A DNA stretch of 64,000 nucleotides from Seiridium cupressi (lineage: Eukaryota; Ascomycota; Sordariomycetes; Amphisphaeriales; Sporocadaceae). Each line of letters starts with the position of its first letter. Position 1 is the stretch's first letter. The notes beneath the pieces are model-generated. The model worked only from the letters and a program-made list of their open reading frames with translations, was not told where the DNA came from and did not search any database. The translations under genes were made by a program, and so were the position numbers. The stretch covers positions 186,001 to 250,000 of the forward strand of contig JARVKI010000006.1 in the NCBI GenBank assembly GCA_036674765.1, given 5' to 3'. Shown in pieces: positions 48,574 to 59,872 of this stretch.

Positions 48574-51419
48574 ATGGTCAAGTAAGTTGGTCGCGTACTC
48601 CGTCCCATCGCTTGGGCAGCAGCCCATCGGGTCGCTTCTTTCGTTGCGCCGAGATGAGACAGATCGGATTCCTCCCCGCGGCCATGGACTGATATCTGAG
48701 AATAGCTTCACCATCGACGAGATCCGGGCCCTTATGGACAAGCCCACCAATGGTATGTATCCCGTCTCTGTTTCCATCGTGGAGACCTATGACTAACAAC
48801 GTCTGTCTGTAGTCCGTAACATGTCCGTCATTGCCCACGTCGATCACGGCAAGTCCACCCTGACCGACTCCCTGCTGGCCAAGGCCGGTATCATATCGAG
48901 CGCAAAGGCTGGAGATGCTCGTGCGACGGATACTCGTGCCGACGAACAGGAGCGTGGTATCACCATTAAGTCCACTGCCATCTCCCTGTTCGGTCAGCTT
49001 CCTAATGAGGAAGACCTCAAGGATATCGTCGGCCAGAAGACTGACGGTAACGGCTTCTTGATCAACCTGATCGACTCGCCCGGTCACGTTGATTTCTCGT
49101 CTGAGGTTACCGCTGCTCTGCGTGTCACCGATGGTGCTCTCGTCGTCGTCGACACCGTCGAGGGTGTCTGTGTGCAGACTGAGACTGTCTTGCGTCAGGC
49201 TCTTGGTGAGCGCATCAAGCCCGTTGTTGTCATCAACAAGGTCGATCGCGCTCTTCTCGAGCTCCAGGTCTCCAAGGAGGACTTGTACCAGTCCTTCTCG
49301 AGAACCATCGAGTCCGTCAACGTCGTCATCTCCACCTACCTCGACAAGGCCCTGGGTGACCTCCAGGTCTACCCCGAGAAGGGCACTATCGCCTTCGGTT
49401 CCGGTCTCCACGGCTGGGCTTTCACCATTCGTCAGTTCGCTCAGCGTTACGCTAAGAAGTTTGGTGTTGACCGAAACAAGATGATGGAGCGTCTCTGGGT
49501 GAGTAGATTCACCATTACTGATCGATTCTTACCAGCGTATCACTGTGCTAACGTGAGGCGGGAAAACAGGGCGACAACTACTTCAACCCCCACACCAAGA
49601 AGTGGACTACCAAGAGCTCGCACGAGGGTAAGCAGCTCGAGCGTGCCTTCAACCAGTTCATCTTGGATCCCATCTTCAAGATCTTCGCTGCTGTCATGAA
49701 CTTCAAGAAGGAGGAGACCGCCACTCTCCTGTCCAAGCTTGAGCTCAAGCTCAACCCCGAGGACCGTGAAAAGGAGGGTAAGCAGCTGCTCAAGGCTGTC
49801 ATGAAGACCTTCTTGCCCGCTGCCGACTGCCTGTTGGAGATGATGATTCTCCACCTTCCTTCGCCCGTCACCGCCCAGAAGTACCGTGTTGAGATGCTGT
49901 ACGAGGGTCCCCAGGACGACGAGGCCGCTGTCGCCATCCGCGACTGCAACCCCAAGGGACCTCTCATGCTTTATGTCTCCAAGATGGTGCCGACCTCGGA
50001 TAAGGGTCGTTTCTACGCTTTCGGTCGTGTCTTTGCCGGTACTGTCAAGTCTGGTATCAAGGTCCGCATCCAGGGTCCCAACTACACCCCTGGCAAGAAG
50101 GAGGATCTCTTCATCAAGGCTATCCAGCGTACCGTCCTGATGATGGGTGGCAAGGTCGACCCCATTGACGACATGCCTGCTGGTAACATTGTCGGTCTCG
50201 TTGGTATTGATCAGTTCCTGCTCAAGTCGGGTACTCTTACCACTCTCGACACCGCCCACAACCTCAAGGTCATGAAGTTCTCCGTCTCCCCCGTCGTCCA
50301 GCGTTCCGTGCAGGTCAAGAATGCCCAGGATCTGCCCAAGCTTGTCGAAGGTCTCAAGCGTCTCTCTAAGTCCGACCCCTGTGTCTTGACCACGTCCAAC
50401 GAGTCTGGTGAGCACGTCGTTGCTGGTGCTGGTGAGTTGCATCTTGAGATTTGCTTGAACGATCTCGAGCACGACCACGCCGGTGTTCCCCTCATCATCT
50501 CCGACCCCGTCGTCCAGTACCGTGAGACGGTTGTTGGCAAGTCCAGCATCACTGCCCTGTCCAAGTCTCCCAACAAGCACAACCGTCTGTACATGGTTGC
50601 CGAGCCCATCGACGAGGAGCTCGCCAAGACCATCGAGGATGGCAAGATCGGACCCCGAGACGATTTCAAGTCTCGTGCCCGTGTCCTGGCCGACGACTTC
50701 GGCTGGGATGTCACCGATGCCCGAAAGATTTGGTGTTTCGGTCCCGACACCACTGGCGCCAACTTGCTCGTCGACCAGACCAAGGCCGTCCAGTACCTCA
50801 ACGAAATCAAGGATTCCGTTGTCTCCGGTTTCCAGTGGGCCAGTCGCGAAGGTCCCGTCGCCGAGGAGCCGATGCGTGCCATCCGCTACAACATCATGGA
50901 TGTTACCCTCCACGCCGATGCCATTCACCGTGGTGGTGGTCAGATCATCCCCACAGCTCGTCGTGTCCTGTACGCCGCTGCTCTGCTCGCCGAGCCCGCC
51001 CTCATGGAGCCCGTCTTCTTGGTCGAAATCCAGGTTCCCGAGTCCGCCATGGGTGGTGTCTACGGTGTCCTTACCCGGAGAAGAGGTCACGTCTTCGCTG
51101 AGGAGCAGCGCCCCGGTACTCCTCTCTTCACTATCAAGGCCTACCTGCCCGTCATGGAATCGTTCGGTTTCAACGCCGATCTTCGCGCAGGCACTTCCGG
51201 TCAGGCCTTCCCCCAGATGGTGTTCGACCACTGGCAACACTTGCCTGGTGGTTCGCCCCTTGACACCACATCCAAGGTTGGTGCCATCGTCACAGATATG
51301 CGTAAGCGCAAGGGTCTCAAGGCCGAGGTACCGGATGTCAGCAACGTAAGTTTACTCTGTAGGCACCCTTCTACTATAGATCTGCTAACAGTATTTCGCA
51401 GTACTACGACAAGCTATAA
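48574..51419 (+). CDS. eef2: Translation elongation factor 2
   Basis: GTPase that moves the ribosome along mRNA in cytosolic translation. Exons 48574-48581, 48706-48752, 48813-49498, 49570-51345 and 51402-51419; introns of 124, 60, 71 and 56 bp; product 844 aa, the normal size. The first coding exon is only 8 nt and the last 18 nt (YYDKL stop). G1 is [14 protein letters not shown], switch I RGITIKS, G3 [13 protein letters not shown]4 NKVDR. The diphthamide loop [16 protein letters not shown] has the modifiable His at about residue 700. Codon use is strongly biased to C/T third positions, as expected for a very highly expressed gene. That bias also leaves long stop-free frames on the opposite strand. 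Fully intact. Confidence 0.98.
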
Positions 51420-52703
51420 ATTCCTCGCTGCCGTGCTGTTAGACTGCTATCTCGTGGCATGCTTCATGGGTGCCGTGGGACGAATGCTCGCATTAGCAAG
51501 CCCGGGTCTTTACACAAGTGCGAAGCCAAGGGTCACGAAGATATGATGCGACCGTGGATAAAGAAAAGCTATACCGAGGCAGAGAGCGTGGAACTGTTTA
51601 GTAGCTATCATCCTCATGGTTTGCCTGTAGTTATGACGAATTTGATTATGTTTAGACAAGTACACTTTGATCTTATGATGATGAAACCGCAAGGTGCACG
51701 GTCCAGTCGACTCGCAATTATTTGCGTGAGGTATTGCCAAAGGTACCTCAGGCTGCGAATGGAGTCTCCTTTGCCTACATACCAAGCTCGTAAGAGGGGT
51801 TATGATGCAGAGCTCGGCAGATTACAGTTACAGTCTACACAGTACACGGGTAGCGTTCTACGAGACATCAAACTACTGATGAATAGACAATATGCCTTCC
51901 TGAATTTACTAGCAATAACTCTAAAAGCGTACATCAGAAAGGGACTGATGATCAACTATGTACCATATCCAGCCTGGATCCCCAGTGGTGCCCCTTCTTG
52001 ATCAGTGATACTCACTTGGGGTAGACGTTCTTCGGCTTACGCTCGATCGACTAGATCCTTGCTCCCGGATGAGGCTGATTGAGAATCACGAAGTGAAGCC
52101 AATAGAGGAGTTTGATTCAATTATACATATACAATGCAACAGTAGTCAAAATAACAACAATACTTAACTCGTGGTGACGTACTTATAGGTGATCAAATCG
52201 TCCGATACCATTTCTCCCTCGCCAGGTAATCCTATTATCAAAAGACAGGCGGTTCCCTTCTTTTTTGTCCCTCATACTCGGTCGGACCTCTGTTTCTCTG
52301 TTACTAACCTTGTGGTCTGTCGTAGAATATAACAAGTCCTGTTTGCAATAAGCTATAAGCACACTGGCAGATATCCGTCTGGGCGAAGTTCAAATAACTT
52401 GTCCATTATTCTATTACTGTCTACAGACCACCGGGGTATCTTCGTCTAAATATTCATGCAAAACCCACATCCAGTCTATCGATGATAAAAGTCTTTGTCT
52501 ACCCTTCTCTTATCCAGGTTCCGTGTACCCTATGATTTCAGAGCAACACGTTCTGGGACCCTATATCACCTGTTTGGAGCCTCTCAAGTCTAGAGACGCC
52601 CTCGTACACTCCAGAGGGTGGTTCAACACCCACACTTCCGAGCCCGCATCTCCAGACCCGCCGTTCATGCTCGCGCCTCTCGTGGTCGCACTCACACACC
52701 TCT
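51420..52703. other. Convergent intergenic region, eEF2 and the MFS gene
   Basis: Holds the 3' untranslated regions of both genes. It includes a 180-codon plus frame (51459-52001) starting 40 bp after the eEF2 stop, with no motif and AT-rich codon use unlike the neighbours; I regard it as chance. The 52.0-52.5 kb part is AT-rich. Confidence 0.5.
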
Positions 52704-54452
52704 TTAGTGCGCGGCGGAGTCCTGCCCCTTCTCAACGTCACCGTGGCTTGCCACACCCTTGCCGTCTTCCGCGTCATCGCCAGCATACGCGTACTTGCTT
52801 CTTGCCCTGATCTTAGCGCCCCACTGCCAGAAGCAGAAGGGGATAGCACAACATGCCAGCGCGATGAAGGCCAGCAGCGTACTAGCCCACTGATCGCCCA
52901 GTCGGTGGTACATCTGAATGGTGAACAGCACCACTGCAGCGCCCCAGAAGCTACGAATGCACGTCTTGGCTGCAAGGGCCGATGCTGCAAGATGCTGGTA
53001 TGAGTCCACAAGGTAGTTGTTTGCGCTGTTGTAGAGAAAGATGAAGCCGAAGCCGACAGGGAAGCCGCCGAGGGCAGGGCCCACCCAGATGAGATCGGTG
53101 TACGATGTCCAGGCGAAGATGAAAAGACCGATCGGGATGAACCAGCACGAGAACATCATGGGGATCAGACGACACTCAGCGGGCGGCTTTCCGTTGTGCT
53201 TCTTGACCAGAGTGAGATAGTGCTTGTTAACAAGAGGAGAACACAATGCGGAGAGGATAACACCGACGGCGACGGGAATGCTGCGATTTCGTGTGAGCTT
53301 GAGGTTCTGCAGCGAGCACGAGGGACGGAGTGCAACTTACAACATGAGGCCGGTAATACCGGCAGAAAAGCCTTTGCCCTCTTGGAAAATAATAGGGTAT
53401 GCAACGAAGAACATGTACAGCAGGCCATAAAGCACCGACATGTACAGCGAAATCAAAAACACGATGAGTTCTTGGAAGAGTAGCTGGAAGGGTCGCAGGA
53501 GGAACACCTTCATGCGCGCACTGAGTGGTCGCTTGTCAAGTTCCTGCTCTGTGACGTGGTCTGGCTCTCCGGTGTCCTTCCTGATCTTCTGGGCGCGTTT
53601 CTTCAAGATGGTCGGGGCGTACGTCTCGGGGACGGTGAACGTGATCAGAACCCAGACGATGCCAGCAAGAATGAGCTGGATCCAGTAGAGCCATCTCCAG
53701 CCTGCATACATGGAAAGCCAGCCACCAACAAGCGGACCGATGGCCGGTCCGATGAAGGGCGCAGCAGAGAAAGCAGCCATAGGCACGCCTCGTTCCTCGT
53801 TCTTCCACAGGTCCGCCAGCGTACCACCGACCAAGGTCATGGGGGCTGAGAAAGCAATGCCGTCGATGGCACGGCAAACCAGTAGCGTCGCGATGTTCGG
53901 CGCAACGGCGCAGGGAATGATGAAAATGACGGCGAGGAGCAGCGTCGAGCCATAGATGACCCGTCGTCCGTAGACTTCAGAAAGCGGTGCAAACACCATG
54001 GGACCAACACCAAATCCAATAACGAATACAGTAATAGCGAGGAGAGACACTTCCTCGCTAACGCCCAATTCCTCGGCTGGGGCCGCAACGTCTGCCGTGA
54101 TGACAGCCGAAGCGAATGCCACGACGAAACAGGTGATGGCGACGACCATGGTGCAATACCACTTGTAGCCCTTGGACCAGTTCTTGGGGTTCTCCGGGTC
54201 ATTGGGCACAAAAGCCACCAGCTTGTAGTCCTTGTTGGTTTTTGCTTCGTGTATCGGGATCATTCCGTCTGGCTGCTCTGTGGTGTATTCGGCCATGTTG
54301 GCATTCGGGCTCAAGGTTCGGTATGGCAAGTTGACGTCCAGGGCCGGATCCCTGTGCTCCTGCTTCGCCATCCCCTCCAGTCCTGTGTCGACATGATTCT
54401 GGTGGAGAGTCGTGTCCGAAACACTCGAACCACTCGACTGTATATCCGCCAT
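52704..54452 (-). CDS. MFS transporter, DHA1 drug/polyamine:H+ antiporter type
   Basis: Twelve-helix plasma-membrane exporter. Exons 53341-54452 and 52704-53280, intron 53281-53340; product 562 aa. ATG at 54452 ([20 protein letters not shown]) gives a ~115-residue hydrophilic N-terminal tail ending in the family phrase [15 protein letters not shown]. Motif A between TM2 and TM3 is [15 protein letters not shown]. The TM5 motif C region has [20 protein letters not shown], with the Pro/Gly pattern of antiporters. The central loop is basic and charged ([20 protein letters not shown]). The C-terminal half contains [40 protein letters not shown] and ends in a charged tail. The family includes Tpo-type polyamine and azole exporters; the substrate here cannot be read. 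No biosynthetic neighbour suggests a metabolite cluster. Confidence 0.9.
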
Positions 54453-56566
54453 GGCGGAAAGAAAATGAATGCCAAAGGTTTGATCTCCGGGCAAGGAAAT
54501 ATTCAAAGGAAAGAACAAGACACTGGGAGAGTGTCGTAGGTGAGAGATTGACTGACGATTAACACCAGAGAACAGGTACCCACCAACTCGAAATGACACA
54601 CGGATGCTTGCTGTATTTATATGGACGGGCCATGTCTGCCCACAGGCCAATTGACGCGAACCATGGGCTCATGTCTCGCGATAGCTTCCAGAGCGTTTTC
54701 TACCGAGTCCCACTTGTAAGGCGTATCATGAACATGAGTGGGTCCAGGACCATGTGGTGAAAACGCGACAGGGCGGATAAGTGGAGATGGCGGAATCGGG
54801 AAGCAATGAGATCGGGCTCTTTTGAGGGCTCTAGCCACAGCTACGGCCAGCTTCCGCCTCACGCCTCAGACTCCCTGAAAAGGTGGAACAATGGTCCCGG
54901 TATTCGGCGTCGAGGATCCAGGGCCGAACTGAGGCTCAACCCGGCAGGCTGGAGACGCTTGTCTTAACCCTTGTCCGGCTTGCAGTTTGGAAGAGTTTGG
55001 TCGCTAAGCCGCAGTGATAAAAGGCTAGATCTAGCCTCCTAGACTTGAGCACAGGGCATGGTGAATGACAGAGGTGCAGCCATCGATCTCCTCCAAAGGC
55101 AGATGGTGTCCTCGAGCAGCTTGGGGAAACATTCACATGTATGCGGTTGAAGAGGCAAAATTTTCTTTGGTTCGCGCACAAAGCTCGCGACGCGAGGATC
55201 CCAGGCTTCGGTGGAGTGGGGCATTTGTGATACAAGATACTAGATAAGAGCGCGACGATGATGTGATCTTCAGGATGACGGTCTCGACGCAATCAACGTT
55301 GTCCTGGCATGCACGCATCGAGCTCTATGATTCCTCATTGGTCCGACTTCGCTTGAAGGTTATCGTGTACTGGGAAGAGAATCCGTAACGCTGGCTGGGC
55401 ATCGAAGTAGACTCGTGTCCGAGATACCACCGGTGGCACTTGACATCATGGGTGACGTTCGGTTGCGGACTGCTGCATATGCAGTGGTGGTTGGACCCCT
55501 TTCTTTGGATGCCATCCGGGTCTGTGGAAGAGATCACCATTGATCCTACGCATTTCGGTCATATACCTACGGGTTAACAACATCGTCGGTTTTGCTCAAC
55601 TGAGCGTGGGCATCGAGATTCGACGAAGCGATCGCGCCAAGATCTGACATCACAATCCTGTAGCGGATAAGGCATGAGGATGGCTGAGCATCTAAATATC
55701 TAAAACCGTCTCTTGTTGCCGACAAGGCGGTTTCGAAAGTGTCAAACGCAGTGTTTGTGCATCAATCTCAGCAACGTACAGGTCATGGTTGTGCGCATGA
55801 CCGACGTTAGGCCTGAACCAATGATCCGTGCCTCGTACGAGATACATCGGTAACGCAATCACGTACTCACATTCAGACCCCTACGGTACAGCTGATAATT
55901 CAAACAGATGTAGTCGATTGCGCTCCTAAAGAATAATAATCTAGGAAGCGTTGTTTACCTAAAATCACATCGAATACAATACTTGGTCATACCCCGCCAA
56001 TTTTTCTCGTAAGCAAATAGTGGGCTGAAAAGCTCTACTACCCTAAAAACTGAGATGAAAATATAGTATCTACACTTTGTGGCAAGCCGTTCTGAATTCT
56101 ATATAGGGAGCATAAGCTGCCACAATGGTATACAAAGAAAGCTCTTGATTGCATTAATGATGACTACACAAATTTGTCATGCACAAATATAATCGAATGC
56201 CCTCACCCAGGTGCAAGGGTTACACATATCAGCAATAGGCGAACCCCAGAACTTATCACTTGAATTCGTGTCCTGAATTCAGTTTTGCAGTAAGTTAGCT
56301 AAGTGAAGAGTGAGTGTATAGCCTTGTGGGATTTCCGAAGCGAGTATACTTTCGGGACCGCACCTCAAAACATTTCACATCAGAGATGTCAATAAGTCCG
56401 AGATTCAAATACAATAAATCATTTTACCTGTAACAACAATAACAATCGTTCCTTACATTCATCATTATGTCGTTAATGAAAGGATCGGCCGGCTGCAATT
56501 AGGCTGGACCCATTTTCGAAACCACTGTCATCCATCCACCTTCGCATACATCCTAGTTCACCAAAC
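54453..56566. other. 2.1-kb stretch upstream of the MFS gene
   Basis: Starts with the MFS promoter. From about 55.55 to 56.55 kb the DNA is AT-rich with no open frame of note. Frames at 54.6-55.5 kb are 60-118 codons, on both strands, without known motifs. No RNA gene or mobile element seen. Confidence 0.5.
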
Positions 56567-57025
56567 TTATTTGGTGATGTTGGCAGATACGACGCAATCG
56601 ATATTATCCACCAGAGTAATTCCCAGCTGCCTGACATTTTCGTAGGTGGTCGTTAATACAACACGGCTGACACCCTGGAAGCTGTTGTCGCACCGAGCTT
56701 GTATCATGGTTGCTTGAAGGGACAAGGCAGGTGTGGTGAAGGTGAACTGCGCGAAGCCGACACGCTGGCCAGTACTATCCTAGCCAACGACAGAGAACCT
56801 GCAATTTATCGGCGCCGAGACAACATTTTCAGCCGTGCCAAGGACGCAGCCGGGCCAAAAACTGTCCAGACTGAAATCCACGGCGGCAAGGGCCTCAACT
56901 CGGATAGTTACGTCGGTAGCTCAGATGATTACAGGATACTCTCGCCAGAGCCGGCTATCGATTCTGGCTATGGCCGCGGTGACGGCAAGGGATCCGGTCA
57001 TGGCGGTGGTGATGGTAGTGGTCAT
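56567..57025 (-). pseudogene. Decayed small secreted-protein gene (fungal FDLKSFYFGC-type family)
   Basis: One minus-strand frame from an ATG at 57025 to TAA at 56567 reads as a fungal small secreted protein interrupted by TGA at 56921 and TAG at 56780. After the first stop come VDFSLDSFWPGCVLGTAENV and SAPINCRFSVVG, matching the common fungal pattern of Phe-Asp-Leu-x-Ser-Phe-(Trp/Tyr)-x-Gly-Cys followed by a Cys strand. After the second stop come DSTGQRVGFAQFTF, MIQARCDNSFQGVSRVVLTT and LGITLVDNIDCVV, the C-terminal half of such proteins. The second stop stands where relatives usually have Tyr (GYD), and no intron of workable size removes it. The part before TGA is less convincing and could be non-coding or intronic. 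The function of the family is unknown; sequencing error is possible. An opposite-strand frame (56699-57031) has no ATG start and is probably the shadow. Confidence 0.5.
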
Positions 57026-57325
57026 GGGTAGTGGAGTTCCGCCCCACTTACCACTGTCAGCCGTGCATTTCGAGCTCCACCACATCTGCACCCATCAGCC
57101 TCGCGACCCATGGGCCACCAGTGGGTTTTTGAACCTCTACTCAGGACTCACGAGAAGGTTATGACAAGCCTCATCGCCACGGACCATGATGCAGTGACAA
57201 AACAAGTAACTCCATACTTCTTCACTATTGATTGGGCCCTGCTGCCATGCTGATGCGCTGAAACAAGCGCGAGATCTGCGGCAATCGAACCTGCGCTGTA
57301 AGCTCAAACAGCATATCGATCCACA

Positions 57326-59031
57326 ATGGCGTTGGCAGGCCAATTCCTTAGCGAGGTTCGCAAGTTTCTGAAAGCCCGTGATGGCATTCAGCTTCGTCGA
57401 TGGCTTCAGGTCGAGCCACCTGTGCCAGACCACTATCACAAGCTCGCACAGGAGCTCCGTGGCGTAAATTCGATTGATAGGCTCGTTGAACAGCACCTGC
57501 CCGAGGAAGATGACGTGCCGGCAGACCAGGGCACCGCCTGGCGCGGCTTCATTGCCTTCATGGGAGATTACTTGAAGTATTGGAGAGATGTTGACTTCGA
57601 CGACCTCTTGGGGGCTCACGACCTGCTCATGGGATTGACTAAGTAAGCGGGCTCCCTCTGGCGATGAGATGGTCTCGACAAGACGGCTGACCACTTTTCA
57701 AGCTCCTGCACTACCGCCCTCAATCATCCCATGTATGGGACAATCATGCTGCAGACAAGCGTGGCGCTTTGTGGTTCCCTGTCGAAACTTTCAATGACGC
57801 TTAACAAACGTCCTGATCTTACCAGGAAACTCCAAACGGTCGACACAAGCGGCGGCGACGAGGAGCAGAAGTCCATCATTGACAAAACAGCTGAGGTGAT
57901 GCAGAGAGTGTTTACCGCTTGCTTGGCCGATAGAACCAGTGACCAGTTCTCCAGACCTGAAGGCAAGAAGGTCGGAGTCTACACCTTTGCCAACGTCACC
58001 TTGAAGCTGCTCTTTGCTGTAAGTGCCAGCTCATGCTCCCGAGCAACTGTGCGTGGGACTGATGGTCAGTGTAGTGCCGCAAAACGCATCTTGCAAAGAC
58101 GATATTCATGAACATAACAGCCAAATCACCGCCGCTGTCATTCTACCCAGCTGCTCAGCGGGTCACCTATCTCTATTACATTGGACGTTTTCACTTCATC
58201 AACAACCACTTCAGCCATGCAGCTCAATGCTTGGAGCAGGCTTACCTGCAAACACCTGCCGCCTTCCAGAAACACCGCAGACTCATCTTGACCTACTTGA
58301 TTCCCAGCAAGATTTTGCTGGGCTACCTACCCTCCCAAGCCTTGCTTCAACGTCCAGAAGCCGCAACCTTGGCACCAATCTTCTCCCAGCTCGCGTTGGC
58401 TGTCCGGACCGGCAACCATCTGCTGTTCCAGTCAGCGATCGCGTCCAACGAAAAGTGGCTCTTTCGAAAAGGTCTCCTGCTGACACTCACATTTCGCTTG
58501 AGGCCGCTTTTGTGGCGTTCCCTGTCCAGACGCACATTCCTCCTCACCTACGTAGCGGCACCCATGGACCCCAGCAAGCCAGGCAACAAGGCGGCAACAC
58601 TGGACCTGGAACACCTGGTCGCCACGGCGGCCTACATACAGAAGCGGCTGGAGGGATATCTGCCAGCGGAAACGGCACCGAGGCCGAGGCCGCCACACAT
58701 AAACGCCATGTTTATGAAGGCCGTCACAAACAGTGTGGGACCTGGGACGGATCACAGCACGCTTGTACCTCCACCTGGAGGTCCCAAAAAGCTCCGACCA
58801 AACGACGGCCTGGTTTGGGGCAACATGGCTGTCACATTGGAACATGTGGAGGGCGTAATAGCTTCGCTTGTCGCGCAGGGTCTGCTACATGGTTATATTG
58901 CACATGGATTGGGCCGTTTTGCCATCATGGGTGCAGCGAAGAAAGGTAGCCCCGTGGCAGCGGGGTGGCCGGCGGTGGTCGAGGTGATCGGAGCTGCGGA
59001 GGACGATGTCCCCGGTTGGGTAAAAGGATGA
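57326..59031 (+). CDS. csn12: Csn12/Thp1-like PCI-domain protein
   Basis: PCI-domain protein related to yeast Csn12 and Thp1 (human PCID2). These act with the COP9 signalosome, splicing and the TREX-2 mRNA export machinery. Exons 57326-57642, 57703-58018 and 58075-59031; introns of 60 and 56 bp; product 529 aa. The start MALAGQFLSEVRKFLKARDG is the family N terminus, followed by LQVEPPVPDHYHKLAQELRG. Helical repeat blocks are CGSLSKLSMTLNKRPDL, FANVTLKLLFACRKTHLAKT, SFYPAAQRVTYLYYIGRFHF and LTYLIPSKILLGYLPSQALL. The C-terminal winged-helix part of the PCI domain is LVWGNMAVTLEHVEGVIASL, then AQGLLHGYIAHGLGRFAIMG. Family wording fits Csn12 better than Thp1. No odd features. Confidence 0.9.
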
Positions 59032-59872
59032 ATTTGCACATAAATTTTGAACATGTGGGTGAGAGATAGTCATACATACGCCAGGACGTCCGAAGTCTAC
59101 ATTTTGTGGATATGATACCCAATATACGCTGCATCTACGGTCACAAGATCACGAGCAGGGTTACCAGAGTATGGGCTCGTCTTCATCGTGAAATTGTCTT
59201 GTAATTGAATCAGCATGGTAGCCGATGGGCATTTCGGCCAACATGGAGCCAAGAAAAATAGCAGCGCGCAGTTAAGCAGCGCCAGAACACAGAATCTACC
59301 TGCATCTCCCCCTTTCTCCCAAAAATGGATATTTTCCGGTCTCCCGAAGTCTTGGTCCTATGTCCAAAGAAGTGTCGTCTCATCTCATCTGAGTCTTAGT
59401 CATGTCGTATATGCTCGCTATGTCCCGTCTCGAAAAAAAAAATAAAAGCGGTGTCGAGCTCGCCGTTCCAAATGTAAACCGCTATCGAAGAAGATGAATA
59501 AAGGCCAAAACCTTCAAGCCAACACACCGCGCTTGTGAGAATAAGTTGGGTATAAAGTTGAAGTAAAAGAAAAGTATGCGACCGGAAACTTGTATCCAAC
59601 CATCAAGGATATCCAAGAAAGGATGGCAGACTTGTTCGGTGAAAGTCGCCCGAATAGGGTTATAGACAGTAAACAATAGACAATTATGTTGTAATCCGTC
59701 ATGCACGGCCGCTGCACGTGCCTCGAAGGCCGGCAGCAGTAAAAGGTATATATCGAAAATAGCAGACCGGGCACGCCAACCCGGTCTGTAGAACGCGAAA
59801 TGATGTGGGTAAAGCAAGTCGTAGGTAGCGGTGGTTGAAGCGTGAAATCATGCTTGGCAATCACGATTGGAG
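59032..59872. other. Convergent intergenic region, csn12 and the SUN gene
   Basis: 3' untranslated regions of both genes. Minus-strand frames at 59.4-59.9 kb overlap the SUN 3' side and lack recognisable motifs. Nothing else seen. Confidence 0.5.

Noticed and set aside
51459..52001. 180-codon frame just after the eEF2 stop
   Set aside because: AT-rich codons unlike neighbours, no motif, and located in the expected 3' untranslated region.
52704..54452. Secondary-metabolite cluster around the MFS transporter
   Set aside because: Neighbours are elongation factor 2, a secreted-protein relic and Csn12; no synthase, oxidase or pathway regulator is present.
56699..57031. Gly/His/Asp-rich plus-strand frame of 110 codons
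   Set aside because: Starts at TTG, has no ATG, and is codon-aligned with the much more protein-like minus strand.
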